A stretch of DNA of 64,000 nucleotides from Acinetobacter tjernbergiae DSM 14971 = CIP 107465 (GTDB taxonomy: Bacteria > Pseudomonadota > Gammaproteobacteria > Pseudomonadales > Moraxellaceae), in assembly GCF_000374425.1 (NCBI RefSeq), contig NZ_KB894353.1:1-64000 (forward strand), read 5' to 3'. Each line of letters opens with the position of its first letter. The stretch's first letter is position 1. A program made the translations under genes and the position numbers. Below are positions 37,298 to 47,362 of this stretch, one piece after another. The notes under the pieces are model-generated. The model was not told the origin of the DNA, did not search any database, and was given only the letters and a program-made list of their open reading frames with translations.

Positions 37298-38689
37298 CTA
37301 CCAACGCACTTCAAATTTCTTACGAAGCCAAATCGCAAGGCTGTTTAAACCAATCATTAATGCAAGTAAAACAATAATTGCAGCTGCGGTACGCCCTTCA
37401 AAGAAGTTACGTAATTCATTACCCTGCCATAAATAAACTTGTACAGGTAATGCCGTTGCCTGATCCAAGGGTGTTGCTGGAACACTTGCAACGAAAGCAC
37501 TCATTCCAATAAGAAGTAACGGAGCCGTCTCACCTAATGCATGTGCCACACCAATAATTGCACCCGTCATAATCCCAGGTAACGCTAACGGCAATACATG
37601 ATGGAAAATAGTTTGTACTTTCGATGCACCTAAACCTAAAGCTGCTTGACGAATCGAAGGTGGGACTGCTTTTAAAGATGCACGTGTTGTAATAATCACA
37701 GTTGGTAAAGTCATCAGACTTAAAACTAAACCACCCACTAACGGTGCAGAAAGTGGTAAATGCATCCAACCAATAAAAATTGCGGCGCCTAATAAACCAA
37801 ATACAATCGAAGGTACAGCAGCTAAATTATTAATATTGACTTCAATAATATCGGTCATCAAGTTTTTAGGCGCAAACTCTTCAAGGTATATCGCACTTGC
37901 AACCCCAATCGGAATTGAAATTACAATAACAATCAACATCATGAATAATGAGCCCATAAATGCACCCGCTAAACCACTGGTCGCTGGTGAACTACGAGAG
38001 TCTGGACTAAAAAATAAATTAGTATTAAATGTATTTTCAATAATACCCTTTGCTTTTAATTGATCTGCAAGCTGACGAACTTCAGGATCAAGTTGCTGTT
38101 GCTCATCAGGTAAAGATCGATCAATGTTACCTGCTAACCAAACATCAATATTGGCATCAGCTAAGAATTTAATTTCATCTTTAGTTCCAATCAAAGCAGG
38201 ATTTTCAAGCACCATATCACGTAAACGATACGCTTCTGAACTCGTATAAATACTGTTTAAATAGTCACGTTGAGCTGCTAAAACTGGATCTTTTGCAATG
38301 ATACCATTAACAATAATCGCATCCCAATCCACCATTCCTACTTCAGTTTGCCAAGCAACAAAACGCTCTTCAAAGTGTGCTGGTGTTTCACCTGCAGTCG
38401 GTTTTGGTTTTGCGCTTACATTAATTATGGCTGGGTCAAAATAAATAGGAACCGTTAGGCTGCTTTGCCAAAAAGAAGGCAAACCTTTTATTAAAATACT
38501 ACCAAATAATAAAGCAACAAATGCTAAGCCAATAATAACGGCGGAGAAACCACCAAAACGGAATGCCTTTTCTTTACGATGACGCTTAGCCAAGGAACTT
38601 TGAATTCTTCTTTTACGCTGTTCACGTTGTTCAGCAGCTACTTGTGGATCAAATACGTTCTGATCCAGACGAGATGTATTTGAACTCAT
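37298..38689 (-). CDS. pstA: Phosphate ABC transporter permease PstA
   Basis: 463 residues, larger than the about 300 of E. coli because a long periplasmic insert (about 60-230) separates the first helix ([26 protein letters not shown]) from the five-helix permease core. The coupling motif [25 protein letters not shown] is at about 365. The start overlaps the pstC stop by four bases (ATGA), so the two subunits are coupled in translation. Confidence 0.95.
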   Translation of the reverse strand: MSSNTSRLDQNVFDPQVAAEQREQRKRRIQSSLAKRHRKEKAFRFGGFSAVIIGLAFVALLFGSILIKGLPSFWQSSLTVPIYFDPAIINVSAKPKPTAGETPAHFEERFVAWQTEVGMVDWDAIIVNGIIAKDPVLAAQRDYLNSIYTSSEAYRLRDMVLENPALIGTKDEIKFLADANIDVWLAGNIDRSLPDEQQQLDPEVRQLADQLKAKGIIENTFNTNLFFSPDSRSSPATSGLAGAFMGSLFMMLIVIVISIPIGVASAIYLEEFAPKNLMTDIIEVNINNLAAVPSIVFGLLGAAIFIGWMHLPLSAPLVGGLVLSLMTLPTVIITTRASLKAVPPSIRQAALGLGASKVQTIFHHVLPLALPGIMTGAIIGVAHALGETAPLLLIGMSAFVASVPATPLDQATALPVQVYLWQGNELRNFFEGRTAAAIIVLLALMIGLNSLAIWLRKKFEVRW

Positions 38690-40065
38690 TCGTATTGCTC
38701 ACGATATTTGCGCACAATGTATAGTGCAATAATGTTTAAACCCAAAGTAATCACAAACAAGGTTAGACCAAGAGCAAATGCAACTAAGGCTTGTGGGCTG
38801 GCAAAGTCTGTATCACCTGTTAACTGCTTAACAATTGTAACGGTGACCGTTGAAACAGCTTCAAATGGATTTGCATGTAATAAGGGACTATTCCCTGCAG
38901 CAAGGACCACAATCATCGTTTCACCCACTGCGCGAGAAACTGCCAATAAAAATGCACCTGTAATACCAGGTAAAGCCGCCGGTAAAACAACCTGACGAAT
39001 CGTTTCTGATTTGGTTGCACCTAAGCCCAAAGAACCATCTCGCAATGCACGAGGAACCTGAGTAATAATGTCATCGGAGAGAGACGAAACAAATGGAATG
39101 ATCATGATCCCCATCACGAAACCAGCTGTTAAGGCACTTGTTGCATTAATATCAATGCCCACACTTTCACCAAGCATCTTAAAAAATGGACCAATAATCA
39201 TTAAGGCAAATACACCATAAACAATCGTTGGAATACCTGCTAAAACTTCAATTGTTGGCTTAGCCCAAGAACGTAAGTTTGGTGAAGCATATTCAGCAAG
39301 ATAAATCGCAATCATTAATCCAACAGGTACAGCAACTAATAATGCTATACCACTGACCATTAAAGTACCCCATAGTAAGGGTAATATGCCGTAACTACCC
39401 TCTGCATTCCCAGTGGTACTAAACCCTGGATTCCACTCAGTACCAAAGAAGAAATCAACTGGACTTACAAAATGGAAAAAATGTAACGCCTCACTTAGCA
39501 TCGAAAGTACGATACCTATTGTTGTGAGAATCGCGACACCAGAACATAAAATCAAACCGACATTGATGGCTTTTTCGACTTCATTACGTGCTCGAAATTG
39601 CTGACTAACGTGACGTTTTGCCCAGACTAATCCAGCTAAACCAGCACTAATCACAACTGCTAACTTTGCAAAAGAGCCTACAGTTTCGAATTTAGCAAGT
39701 TGCTGTGCTGCTGTAATTTCATATGCTGCTGCTTGATCAGTCACCCCAAAACCAGAGGCGATTGCCTGTACACGATCAATTAAAACATCACGACCTGCTT
39801 CATCTAAGCTACCACTTACTGATGCTGGTATATTATTGAAAATAATATGTTGTAGAACACTCGGTTCGACCAAGTTCCAAATGATCAAAATTAAAAAAGC
39901 AGGAATACCACACCACAAAGCAACCAAAATTCCATAATAGCCAGGGCGTGAATGTAGTGTTGCTGAGTTATTTCCCTTACCTGCTAGGCTACGGCTTTTA
40001 CTCAGCCCGATTTGATATGCAATTGCCACAAGGGCTAATAACACACCGATAAGTAGCAGATTCAT
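38686..40065 (-). CDS. pstC: Phosphate ABC transporter permease PstC
   Basis: 459 residues. N-terminal helices and a periplasmic insert (about 75-165) precede the permease core with SLGLGATKSETIRQVVLPAALPGITGAF, the ABC coupling motif. TIVYGVFALMIIGPFF and ETMIVVLAAGN are typical of PstC. GGAG lies five bases before ATG 40065. The pstS-pstC gap holds an attenuator hairpin. Confidence 0.95.
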   Translation of the reverse strand: MNLLLIGVLLALVAIAYQIGLSKSRSLAGKGNNSATLHSRPGYYGILVALWCGIPAFLILIIWNLVEPSVLQHIIFNNIPASVSGSLDEAGRDVLIDRVQAIASGFGVTDQAAAYEITAAQQLAKFETVGSFAKLAVVISAGLAGLVWAKRHVSQQFRARNEVEKAINVGLILCSGVAILTTIGIVLSMLSEALHFFHFVSPVDFFFGTEWNPGFSTTGNAEGSYGILPLLWGTLMVSGIALLVAVPVGLMIAIYLAEYASPNLRSWAKPTIEVLAGIPTIVYGVFALMIIGPFFKMLGESVGIDINATSALTAGFVMGIMIIPFVSSLSDDIITQVPRALRDGSLGLGATKSETIRQVVLPAALPGITGAFLLAVSRAVGETMIVVLAAGNSPLLHANPFEAVSTVTVTIVKQLTGDTDFASPQALVAFALGLTLFVITLGLNIIALYIVRKYREQYE

Positions 40066-40116
40066 GTAATCTCCACTGTTTTCTCAATTTTCATCATTTG
40101 AAAAAACTTAGCTAGA

Positions 40117-40150
40117 CAAAAAGGCTGATGATCCAATGTCTCACCAGCCT
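40117..40150 (-). terminator. Intercistronic attenuator hairpin between pstS and pstC
   Basis: AGGCTG (40122-40127) pairs with CAGCCT (40145-40150), extended inward with one mismatch, and on the minus strand is followed by T residues (A run at 40117-40122). It would stop part of the transcripts after pstS, giving more binding protein than permease. Confidence 0.65.
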
Positions 40151-40164
40151 CCCTTTAAACAATC

Positions 40165-41196
40165 TTATTTCACTGATTTACCAGCTTTAAAATCAGCAAG
40201 GATTTTTGCACGTTCTTTATCATTTAATGCAATCAAACCTGCTTTTTCTAATTTAGAACCTTTACCAGAAGCTTTCTTATTTAAGAAATATTCTACGTAT
40301 TGTGGTAAACCTTTAATTGATTTTAAATGCTCGCCTTTCACATAGAAGTAAAGTGCACGAGATACTGGGTATTGACCACTTAAAACTGTTTTTTCAGAAG
40401 GTAAAACACCATTTACTGTCGCAACACGTAATTTATCGCGGTTTTGATCATAGAAACCTAAACCAAATACACCCACTGCATTAGGAGAAGTTTTTAAACG
40501 AGCCAGTGTTTCAGTGTAATCACCTGCAATTTCAATCACACGACCATCTTTACGGAAGTTTGAACATGCTTTTTTCTGTTCTTCTTTGTCTAAATTTTTG
40601 AAATAAGCAAATGATTCACAACCCGCATCAACCATTTTTTCTTGGAACACTTCACGCGTACCATGGTTTGTTGCTGGAATAACTAAAGTAATCGGTTCAT
40701 TTGGTAAGTCATCATCAATTTGGTTCCATCGTGTATATGGGTTTGGAACCAATTTACCACCTGAAGGAAGCTGTGCAGCCAATGCAGTAAATATATGTGC
40801 TGGATCTAAGTTATAAGCACCCTTTCGTGAGTTAGACGCAAATACGATACCGTCATAACCAATTTTGATTTCTTGAACTTGATTTACGCCTGCTTTTTTA
40901 CATGCAGCAAGCTCTGAATCTTTGATTTTACGTGAAGCATTTGCGATATCGATGGTATTATCGCCAACACCTTGACAGAATTGCTTTAAACCGCCTGAAG
41001 TACCACCTGAACCAACAACGGGTGCTTTAAATTGCGGGAAGGTATTACCAAACTCTTCAGCAACAATACTTGCGTATGGCAATACAGTTGAAGAACCAGC
41101 GATTTGAATCGTATCACGAGCTGCATTCGCAGTTGTTGCTACGGCTACTCCAGATACAGCTAATGCAATTGCGATATGACGTGGATTTAAGCGCAT
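40165..41196 (-). CDS. pstS: Phosphate-binding periplasmic protein PstS
   Basis: 343 residues. Signal peptide MRLNPRHIAIALAVSGVAVATTANA, then ARDTIQIAGSSTVLPYA with the phosphate-binding loop (GSSTVLP), and VGSGGTSGGLKQFCQGVGDNTIDIANASR, all PstS features of the larger Acinetobacter/Pseudomonas type. It binds phosphate in the periplasm and feeds PstCAB. I use ATG 41196 with GAGAGA upstream, rather than ATG 41211. It is the first gene of the operon and is preceded by a Pho box. Confidence 0.94.
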   Translation of the reverse strand: MRLNPRHIAIALAVSGVAVATTANAARDTIQIAGSSTVLPYASIVAEEFGNTFPQFKAPVVGSGGTSGGLKQFCQGVGDNTIDIANASRKIKDSELAACKKAGVNQVQEIKIGYDGIVFASNSRKGAYNLDPAHIFTALAAQLPSGGKLVPNPYTRWNQIDDDLPNEPITLVIPATNHGTREVFQEKMVDAGCESFAYFKNLDKEEQKKACSNFRKDGRVIEIAGDYTETLARLKTSPNAVGVFGLGFYDQNRDKLRVATVNGVLPSEKTVLSGQYPVSRALYFYVKGEHLKSIKGLPQYVEYFLNKKASGKGSKLEKAGLIALNDKERAKILADFKAGKSVK

Positions 41197-41284
41197 TCTG
41201 TTTTCTCTCATTTATACAATTTGATTTACAACTCTTTTTAATTCAAGTGTTGTACTTTAGTTAACTGCATTTTGAGGAGATAAT

Positions 41285-41313
41285 ATGACAATTAAGTGAC
41301 AACTTTATGACGC
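41285..41313 (-). promoter_or_regulatory. Pho box upstream of pstS
   Basis: On the minus strand the segment contains three TGTCA/GTCA half-sites about 11 bases apart (GCGTCATAAAGTTGTCAC, then TTAATTGTCAT), close to the PhoB consensus CTGTCATAAAACTGTCAT. It lies 89 to 117 bases before the pstS start, so phosphate limitation through PhoB should control the operon. Confidence 0.75.
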
Positions 41314-41670
41314 TTTTATGATGATCATTTTTATTTGAAAATTTTCAGTCATAAAAAAAGAGTTTTTTGAATAGAAATAGCGAAAGAAAAATTATCTTAA
41401 TGGCTGTAATTTATAATTTTTTACTTACAATACAACATATAAGAAATCAAACTAGAAATATAAATTTGACGACCTTAGTAATGAAAACTATATGACAAAT
41501 GTCTTTGTAATGTTGGTTTTAACCCGTCAATTCGATTCTAAATGAAATAAAATCAGGTTTCCAATAGCGATTTACACGTCTATCTTAAGCTATTCCGAAA
41601 ATTATTTGAGAATAAATTAAAAGTATATTCAGATGAGCTAAATTTTTCTAAGCCCAATCGCAAAGACTAA

Positions 41671-41700
41671 AAAATAAAAAAGGCACATGAATGTGCCTTT
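41671..41700 (-). terminator. Terminator of dat-ddc
   Basis: AAAGGCACAT (41679-41688) pairs perfectly with ATGTGCCTTT (41691-41700) around GA, with a T-rich tail on the minus strand (41671-41680), 20 bases past the ddc stop. Confidence 0.88.
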
Positions 41701-41719
41701 CTCTTAGAAAGCAAATCGA

Positions 41720-43252
41720 TTAGTCAATCGCTGTAACATAAGTCCCAGCTACAATTGTATCTTTAATACGATCCGCTTCTGCAAGCACCAATGCAAGCAA
41801 GTTTTGAACGTTTTCAAGTGTCGCAACTGGGCTTAAAGTGGTCATTTTCAATGATTGAACATCACCAACTTTAGTTACACCAATATTCGCCTCACCACGA
41901 GCAAATAGTTCATCTGCCACGTTTTGATTCAAGCTATCGATAAACTCAGCAGGATAAGCTTCTGGCGCAACACGGAATAAGACTGAAGCAAACTGTGGTT
42001 CGATCAATAATTCAAGACCAGCAGTCGCTTTAATATAATCAGCAACTTCACGTGTTAATTTCACACCATGATCGATCATTGAACCATAAAGCTCTTCGCC
42101 CAATGCTTCAACCGTCATCCATAATTTCAATGCATCAAAACGACGTGTCGTTTGTAATGATTTAGACACAAGGTTAGGTACACCATGTTCTTCATCATAA
42201 GCAGAGTTTAAATATTCTGCTTCATAATGCATAAAGCGATAGTTTGCTTCGTCTTTCAATAAGAAAGCACCACAGCTAATGCTTTGGAAATAATGTTTAT
42301 GGAAATCAAGCGTGATTGAGTCTGATAATTCAATTCCATCGAGCATTGCACGATGGTCATTTGAAAGAATCAGCGCACCGCCCCAAGCAGCATCAATATG
42401 CATCCATGAACCATACTTCGTGGTAATTTCACGGATTTTCTTGAGTGGATCAATTGCTCCAGCATCTGTCGTACCTGCTGTTGCAACAACACACGCGACG
42501 ATTTTGCCTTCAGCTTGAAGATGTGCCATGGTTTTTTCTAGCGCATCGACATCCATTTGTGCATTTTCATTCACAGGAACAGTCACAACTGACTGGAAGC
42601 CCATGCCCATCATCGCCATGTTCTTTTGCACAGAGAAATGTGCATTTTCAGAACAGATGACTTTGACGTTTTTCATTGCATCTGCTGGGATACCATCACG
42701 CTGAACAGACCACGGTTTGCCGTTTTCATCTTTCCAGTTTTTCGCGACACACCAATCACGCGCAAGCAATACACCCATCAAGTTTGACTGTGTACCACCA
42801 GAAGTGAACACGCCTGCTTGACCTGCGCCATAACCGACTTTTTGACGAAGCCAATCAACCAATTGAACTTCCATCAAAGAACCCGCTGGGCTTTGATCCC
42901 ATGAATCCATTGATTGGTTGGTCGCATTGATCAACACTTCCGCAATCTGGCTCATCACCATCGTTGGGCAGTGTAAATGTGCTAATGAATGTGGGTGATG
43001 TACTTTTAAGCTCTTATTAAGGAAAAGCTCAATCATACGTTGTAATGACTGCTGTACACCTAAACCTTGTTTTGATGGATTAAAAGAGATTGCTGCACGC
43101 AAATCTTTAATGCTTCCACCTGTGTACATTTTATCATTTTGCAACCATGCTGAAACGGCATTTACCGCTTCACCCATTGCTGACTGGTAGTCAGCAATAG
43201 ATTGAGCATCATTGCAGAGTAACGCTTTACGATGTTCTGCAAAATCAACCAT
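41720..43252 (-). CDS. ddc: L-2,4-diaminobutyrate decarboxylase
   Basis: 510 residues; a group II PLP decarboxylase that makes 1,3-diaminopropane from 2,4-diaminobutyrate. The PLP lysine is in [19 protein letters not shown] (about residue 318), the ring-stacking histidine region is [11 protein letters not shown] and the aspartate lies in [43 protein letters not shown] is the usual substrate-loop region. Identification as diaminobutyrate rather than aromatic amino-acid decarboxylase rests on the aminotransferase gene two bases upstream. Diaminopropane supports motility and virulence in Acinetobacter. Confidence 0.93.
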   Translation of the reverse strand: MVDFAEHRKALLCNDAQSIADYQSAMGEAVNAVSAWLQNDKMYTGGSIKDLRAAISFNPSKQGLGVQQSLQRMIELFLNKSLKVHHPHSLAHLHCPTMVMSQIAEVLINATNQSMDSWDQSPAGSLMEVQLVDWLRQKVGYGAGQAGVFTSGGTQSNLMGVLLARDWCVAKNWKDENGKPWSVQRDGIPADAMKNVKVICSENAHFSVQKNMAMMGMGFQSVVTVPVNENAQMDVDALEKTMAHLQAEGKIVACVVATAGTTDAGAIDPLKKIREITTKYGSWMHIDAAWGGALILSNDHRAMLDGIELSDSITLDFHKHYFQSISCGAFLLKDEANYRFMHYEAEYLNSAYDEEHGVPNLVSKSLQTTRRFDALKLWMTVEALGEELYGSMIDHGVKLTREVADYIKATAGLELLIEPQFASVLFRVAPEAYPAEFIDSLNQNVADELFARGEANIGVTKVGDVQSLKMTTLSPVATLENVQNLLALVLAEADRIKDTIVAGTYVTAID

Positions 43253-43254
43253 GA

Positions 43255-44625
43255 TTATCCTCGTACTGCTTTTAATGCTTCAGCAACCGCTTTCTTGAAA
43301 CGAGCCACCGCTTCTACGCATTCTTCTTGAGTAATAATCAATGGGCAAAGTAAGCGAATTACAGTACCGTTACGACCGCCTTTTTCAAGCAATAATTTAT
43401 TGTTGAAACAAGCCGTTTGGATTGCAGCAGCAAGTTGAGCATCAGCAGGTAATGAACCCATATGATCCGCAGGTTTACGCTCGTCAACGATCTCAACACC
43501 AATCATCAAACCACGACCACGTACGTTACCAATACATGGGAATTCTTGAGCAAGGTTTTTGAACTCAGCTTGTAAGAAATCACCACGTTCTTGCGCATTT
43601 TGAGCAAGGTTTTGTTCTTTGATCACTTGAAGTGATGCCAAACCTGTACCCATCGCAAGTTGGTTACCACGGAAAGTACCCGTGTGACCCGCAGGCTGCC
43701 AAGCATCAAACTTACGTTTGATACCTAATACTGCAAGTGGCAAACTACCACCTACCGCTTTAGACATCACGACAACATCAGGCTCGATGCCCGCATGTTC
43801 AAAGGCAAACATTTTACCTGAACGAGCAAAACCAGCTTGAACTTCGTCCAAGATTAAAACGATGTTGTGCTTTTCAGTCACTTCACGAATTTTTTGTAAC
43901 CACTTCACAGGCGCAGTTACCACACCACCTTCACCTTGAATCGCTTCAAGAATTACAGCAGCAGGTTTGGTTACACCGCTTTCAACATCTTCAATGAAGT
44001 TTTCAAAGAAGTATGTTAAAGCATCAACACCTGCTTCCCCACCTAAACCAAGTGGGCAACGATATTCATGCGGGTATGGCATAAATTGAACGCCTGGCAT
44101 TAAGCCATTGACTGCATTCTTTGCAGACAAGTTACCTGTCATTGCAAGCGCGCCATGCGTCATACCATGATAGCCACCAGAGAAACTAATCACTGTGCTA
44201 CGACCCGTATAAGTTTTCGCTAATTTAATTGCCGCTTCTGTACCATCTGCACCAGATGGACCACAGAACTGTAGGCAATATTCTTCTTGACCGCCTGGCA
44301 AATAAGCCAAAAGCGCTTCAGTAAACGCATCTTTTAAAGGCGTTGTTAAGTCTAAAGTATGCAAGGGCAAACCACTTGCCAATGTGTCTTGAATACTTTG
44401 AATCACCGCAGGATGATTATGACCTAAAGCCAATGTCCCTGCCCCAGCTAAACAATCAAGGTACTCTGTACCTTCAACATCAGTAACCCAGCAGCCTTGT
44501 GCTTTTGCTATTGCCAACGGTAGTTTACGTGGGTAACTACGAACATTTGATTCCATCTGACTTTGGCGAGTCAAATAATATTCGTTGGTTGCATTAGCGG
44601 CAGGATTTACGGAAGTAACGCTCAT
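43255..44625 (-). CDS. dat: Diaminobutyrate--2-oxoglutarate transaminase
   Basis: 456 residues, class III aminotransferase. It transfers an amino group between glutamate and aspartate semialdehyde to give L-2,4-diaminobutyrate, the substrate of Ddc. The PLP lysine is in [17 protein letters not shown] (about residue 292), with [19 protein letters not shown] and [16 protein letters not shown] upstream. The first residues of the tail ([22 protein letters not shown]) are typical of the DABA aminotransferase family. Upstream lies about 140 bases of leader with no recognised riboswitch. Confidence 0.94.
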   Translation of the reverse strand: MSVTSVNPAANATNEYYLTRQSQMESNVRSYPRKLPLAIAKAQGCWVTDVEGTEYLDCLAGAGTLALGHNHPAVIQSIQDTLASGLPLHTLDLTTPLKDAFTEALLAYLPGGQEEYCLQFCGPSGADGTEAAIKLAKTYTGRSTVISFSGGYHGMTHGALAMTGNLSAKNAVNGLMPGVQFMPYPHEYRCPLGLGGEAGVDALTYFFENFIEDVESGVTKPAAVILEAIQGEGGVVTAPVKWLQKIREVTEKHNIVLILDEVQAGFARSGKMFAFEHAGIEPDVVVMSKAVGGSLPLAVLGIKRKFDAWQPAGHTGTFRGNQLAMGTGLASLQVIKEQNLAQNAQERGDFLQAEFKNLAQEFPCIGNVRGRGLMIGVEIVDERKPADHMGSLPADAQLAAAIQTACFNNKLLLEKGGRNGTVIRLLCPLIITQEECVEAVARFKKAVAEALKAVRG

Positions 44626-45092
44626 ATCGAATTACCATCTCTGATATGGGTAAAAGAAATAAGTCTGGTGACTTGCGGTCGTTTGACTCGGTGCTTTTTA
44701 GAATCTAGTGCAGACACAAATTTTTATATCTTTCAACTAGGAGCGAGATGATACCTAATTTTGAAAGAAAATAAACTCTTTTTATGCCTTACATTCATCT
44801 AATCTTATTGAAAAAATGCTTCATTCCAATAAGTATGATGAATTATCATCATACTATGTGACAAGCGAAAGAAAGTAAGCTTTTTTTAACAGCACTATTT
44901 TTTTTAGATGAATGTTCAAATCAACAAAGCTAATTATATAATTTATAATATTTTTTATTTTATTTTTCGTTGCAAAACACTGCTAATATATTACAAAGAC
45001 ACCACAAAATATGCAGAAGTTCCTCATCAGTTGTTTTTAATATCAGACTTGTAAAAAATAAATCTCTAATACCAAATTTTAAGGAAGTTTTT
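44626..45092. other. 467-base divergent intergenic region (dat / SIMPL protein)
   Basis: AT-rich. It carries the promoters for two divergent genes. On the minus strand the 5' part before dat is more GC-rich (44650-44720) and might fold, but no known riboswitch was recognised. The open frame starting at 44970 is an N-terminal extension of the SIMPL gene and not thought to be translated. Confidence 0.5.
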
Positions 45093-45794
45093 ATGCGTAC
45101 TTTAGCACTTACCGCGATGATGATTGGGGCGACACTAAGTCCAAGCCTTTTTGCTCATGAAACTGAGAACTTGAACTACAATATTGTCAACATTCAAGCG
45201 GATGCTGCGCGTCAAGTTGCAAATGATGAAATGCGCGCCGTACTCTACATTGAAAGAAGTAATAAGCAACCTGCTGAGCTTTCTAACCAGATTAATCAAT
45301 TGATGAATCAGGCTCAGGCAATTTCTCGTAAATACGCACAAGTGAAAGTCGAAACAGGCGCACAAAGTACCTATCCTATTTATGACAATGATAATAATAA
45401 ATTGAAAGAATGGCGCGCTCGTGCAGAAATCCAAATTGAAAGTAAAGACTTTAAAGCAGCAAGCCAGTTGATTAGTGAACTACAACAAAGCTTCCAAACT
45501 CAATCGATTAGCTTCACCGTATCGGATGAGCAACGTAAAAAAGTTGAAAATGAGCTGATGATTGAAGCATCTAATAACTTTCGTCAACGTGCATTAGCAA
45601 TTACACGTGCATGGGATAAAGCACAATACAATCTCGTTAGCTTGAACTTAAATACCAGTAATTATTTTCCACAACCGATGATGCGTGGCGGTATGGCAAA
45701 ATTCTCAATGGCGGAAGCAGCACCTGCACAAGATATGGCAGCTGGTGAATCCAAGATTACTGTCAGTGCCAATGGTTCAATCCAATTTAAATAA
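45093..45794 (+). CDS. Periplasmic SIMPL-domain (DUF541) protein
   Basis: 233 residues. Signal peptide MRTLALTAMMIGATLSPSLFA, then a SIMPL domain (about 30-225) with NYNIVNIQADAARQVANDEM, the family's usual start, and a helix pair LSNQINQLMNQAQAISRKY. SIMPL proteins (E. coli YggE) are periplasmic and linked to oxidative and envelope stress; the molecular role is not known. The frame is open from 44970 but ATG 45093 has AAGGAAG seven bases upstream and gives a proper signal peptide. A REP palindrome 16 bases downstream may terminate the transcript. Confidence 0.86.
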   Translation: MRTLALTAMMIGATLSPSLFAHETENLNYNIVNIQADAARQVANDEMRAVLYIERSNKQPAELSNQINQLMNQAQAISRKYAQVKVETGAQSTYPIYDNDNNKLKEWRARAEIQIESKDFKAASQLISELQQSFQTQSISFTVSDEQRKKVENELMIEASNNFRQRALAITRAWDKAQYNLVSLNLNTSNYFPQPMMRGGMAKFSMAEAAPAQDMAAGESKITVSANGSIQFK

Positions 45795-45809
45795 TTAAAT
45801 ATTCACATA

Positions 45810-45830
45810 AGGGCGTATCAGATACGCCCT
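45810..45830. repeat. REP-like palindrome upstream of the RAYT gene
   Basis: AGGGCGTAT (45810-45818), loop CAG, ATACGCCCT (45822-45830). It is a perfect nine-base stem with the same GGGCGTAT core as the palindromes inside and behind the RAYT gene. It could also terminate the SIMPL gene. Confidence 0.75.
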
Positions 45831-45872
45831 ATTTCTATAATATAATCCATTCAACATATAAAGATAAGAACA

Positions 45873-46442
45873 ATGAATACCTATACCCCAAATATACATC
45901 ACAGAAAAACTATCCGCCTAAAAGGCTATGATTATTCACAAAATGGAATATATTTTATTACAATTTGCTGCGCAGACCGACAATGTATATTTGGTCAAAT
46001 TACTGAGCAAGAAATGACGTTAAATCAATTTGGGCAAATCGCCTACGATGAATGGTTAAATACTATCAATTTAAGAAACAATGTTGTTTTAGACCATTTT
46101 ATTATTATGCCTAATCATATGCATGCAATCATCCATCTAAAAAAGCCAGATATAGAGAATATTTCTATTACTCAAACTACTGATAATCTAGGCATGTGTA
46201 GTGATTTTGGCGTATGCAATACGCCCCTACGATCACCATCTAATAATATTGGTGCGATCATTCGTGGCTATAAGGCTGCAGTTACAAAACAATTTAATCA
46301 ACTCGATTTTAATCAAAAAGTATGGCAAAGAAATTACTATGAACATATCATTCGTAATGAAAAATCCTATACGGTAATTTCTAACTATATTATTAATAAT
46401 CCTCGAACATGGGAAAATGATCTCTTTCATATTGATGCATAA
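45873..46442 (+). CDS. REP-associated tyrosine transposase (RAYT, Y1 family)
   Basis: 189 residues. N-terminus RKTIRLKGYDYSQNGIYFITICCADRQ is the RAYT signature; the HUH metal site is in FIIMPNHMHAIIHL (about residues 77-90) and the catalytic tyrosine is probably in NYYEHIIRNEKSYTVISNYI (about 157-177). RAYTs are single-copy relatives of IS200/IS605 transposases that act on REP palindromes. GGGCGTAT-type palindromes flank the gene and one is inside it at 46209-46225, encoding part of GVCNTPLRSP. The frame is intact. Confidence 0.9.
   Translation: MNTYTPNIHHRKTIRLKGYDYSQNGIYFITICCADRQCIFGQITEQEMTLNQFGQIAYDEWLNTINLRNNVVLDHFIIMPNHMHAIIHLKKPDIENISITQTTDNLGMCSDFGVCNTPLRSPSNNIGAIIRGYKAAVTKQFNQLDFNQKVWQRNYYEHIIRNEKSYTVISNYIINNPRTWENDLFHIDA
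46209..46225. repeat. REP-like palindrome inside the RAYT coding sequence
   Basis: GGCGTAT (46209-46215), loop GCA, ATACGCC (46219-46225), followed by CCTAC. It shares its core with the flanking copies, though it is inside an open reading frame. Confidence 0.7.
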
Positions 46443-46448
46443 TTGTAG

Positions 46449-46467
46449 GGGCGTATCGCATACACCC
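46449..46467. repeat. REP-like palindrome downstream of the RAYT gene
   Basis: GGGCGTAT (46449-46456), loop CGC, ATACACCC (46460-46467), one mismatch, preceded by TGTAG. It starts seven bases past the RAYT stop codon. Confidence 0.7.
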
Positions 46468-46629
46468 AATCAAGAATTTAATTGCTTTTTGCTCACTGGC
46501 GAAGGTGTTGTTTGAATGATATGAACACACCGAATATAAGCAATTTTAATTTTATTTAAGCAAAATCTAAGAGAAAATTTTGAGTCTCATTCTTTCAATT
46601 TGTGCAGTTTGCAAAATAATAGTGTCATG

Positions 46630-47250
46630 CTATAAGTTCTGCAATGAATCCCAAGCAGCCTGAGCCAAGTTTTCCCGATAAACATTTGGGTTGGTAAGCA
46701 CTTTTTCAGATAACCATGCTCGACAATAACTTTCAGTTGCACCAATCACCAATGAGATCATCAATTCAGGCGGTACTGATTTCAATAACTTAGCATCGCT
46801 ATATGTCGACATATAGCTCACGATTTTTTGATTTCTCAGTTTATTTTTTTCATTTAACAATGGTCGGTACTCACTTTGCATCACATTAAAATGAGCAAGC
46901 ATTAAAAATTTTGCAAAATGTGGTTGATCAGCAACCCAATCAACATAGCTATAAATCAAAGCATTCAGCACCTCTTTTAAAGATTGCGTATTGTCGAGGT
47001 ATTGATCTCTCAACAAAGCTTGATCATCCAAAGCAGCAAAAACCAGTGCAGCAATGATCCCCTCCTTATTTTTAAAATGGTGATAAATTGCCCCGACACT
47101 ACTTTCAGACTTGTCTCGGATCATTTCAATACTGGTTGCATCTAAACCATATTCAAGAAAACACGACAAGGCATCCAATAAGATTTGTCTTTTTAACAAT
47201 GATCTACGTTGTGGGTATAAGCGTTCTAATAATTGCTGAGCCGTTTGCAT
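46630..47250 (-). CDS. TetR-family transcriptional regulator
   Basis: 206 residues. Helix-turn-helix in residues about 22-70 (QILLDALSCFLEYGLDATSIEMIRDKSESSVGAIYHHFKNKEGII), with the recognition-helix signature GAIYHHFKNKE. The rest is a helical ligand and dimer domain. It is divergent from a DUF4442 hotdog gene 112 bases away, with a long inverted repeat over the promoter between them, so it probably represses that gene. The ligand is unknown. Confidence 0.85.
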   Translation of the reverse strand: MQTAQQLLERLYPQRRSLLKRQILLDALSCFLEYGLDATSIEMIRDKSESSVGAIYHHFKNKEGIIAALVFAALDDQALLRDQYLDNTQSLKEVLNALIYSYVDWVADQPHFAKFLMLAHFNVMQSEYRPLLNEKNKLRNQKIVSYMSTYSDAKLLKSVPPELMISLVIGATESYCRAWLSEKVLTNPNVYRENLAQAAWDSLQNL

Positions 47251-47293
47251 AAGTTATTTAAATTTACCAATCATCGGAACTATTGTGAATGAC

Positions 47294-47347
47294 TTGACCA
47301 CAACTTGTAAACAGAATTATATTCCATTAAAGAATTTAATTCTGTTT
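47294..47347 (+). promoter_or_regulatory. Promoter with overlapping inverted repeat for the DUF4442 gene
   Basis: TTGACC (47294-47299) and TATATT (47318-47323) are 18 bases apart. AAACAGAATT (47309-47318) and AATTCTGTTT (47338-47347) are perfect ten-base inverted repeats; the left arm covers the spacer and touches the -10. The arms are about three helical turns apart centre to centre, compatible with a TetR dimer pair. The regulator gene diverges just upstream. Confidence 0.55.
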
Positions 47348-47362
47348 AATAGGAAACTCTAA

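Larger units (their letters stand above)
41197..41719. other. 523-base intergenic region between pstS and ddc
   Basis: It holds the Pho box near pstS (41285-41313) and the ddc terminator at its far end (41671-41700). The stretch from about 41330 to 41670 is AT-rich; I see no reading frame or stable hairpin there. Confidence 0.6.

Noticed and set aside
44626..44760. Riboswitch in the dat leader
   Set aside because: The leader is long and has some GC-rich parts, but no known aptamer core was recognised.
44970..45092. 41-residue extension of the SIMPL protein
   Set aside because: A clear ribosome site and signal peptide begin at ATG 45093; the extension lacks both.
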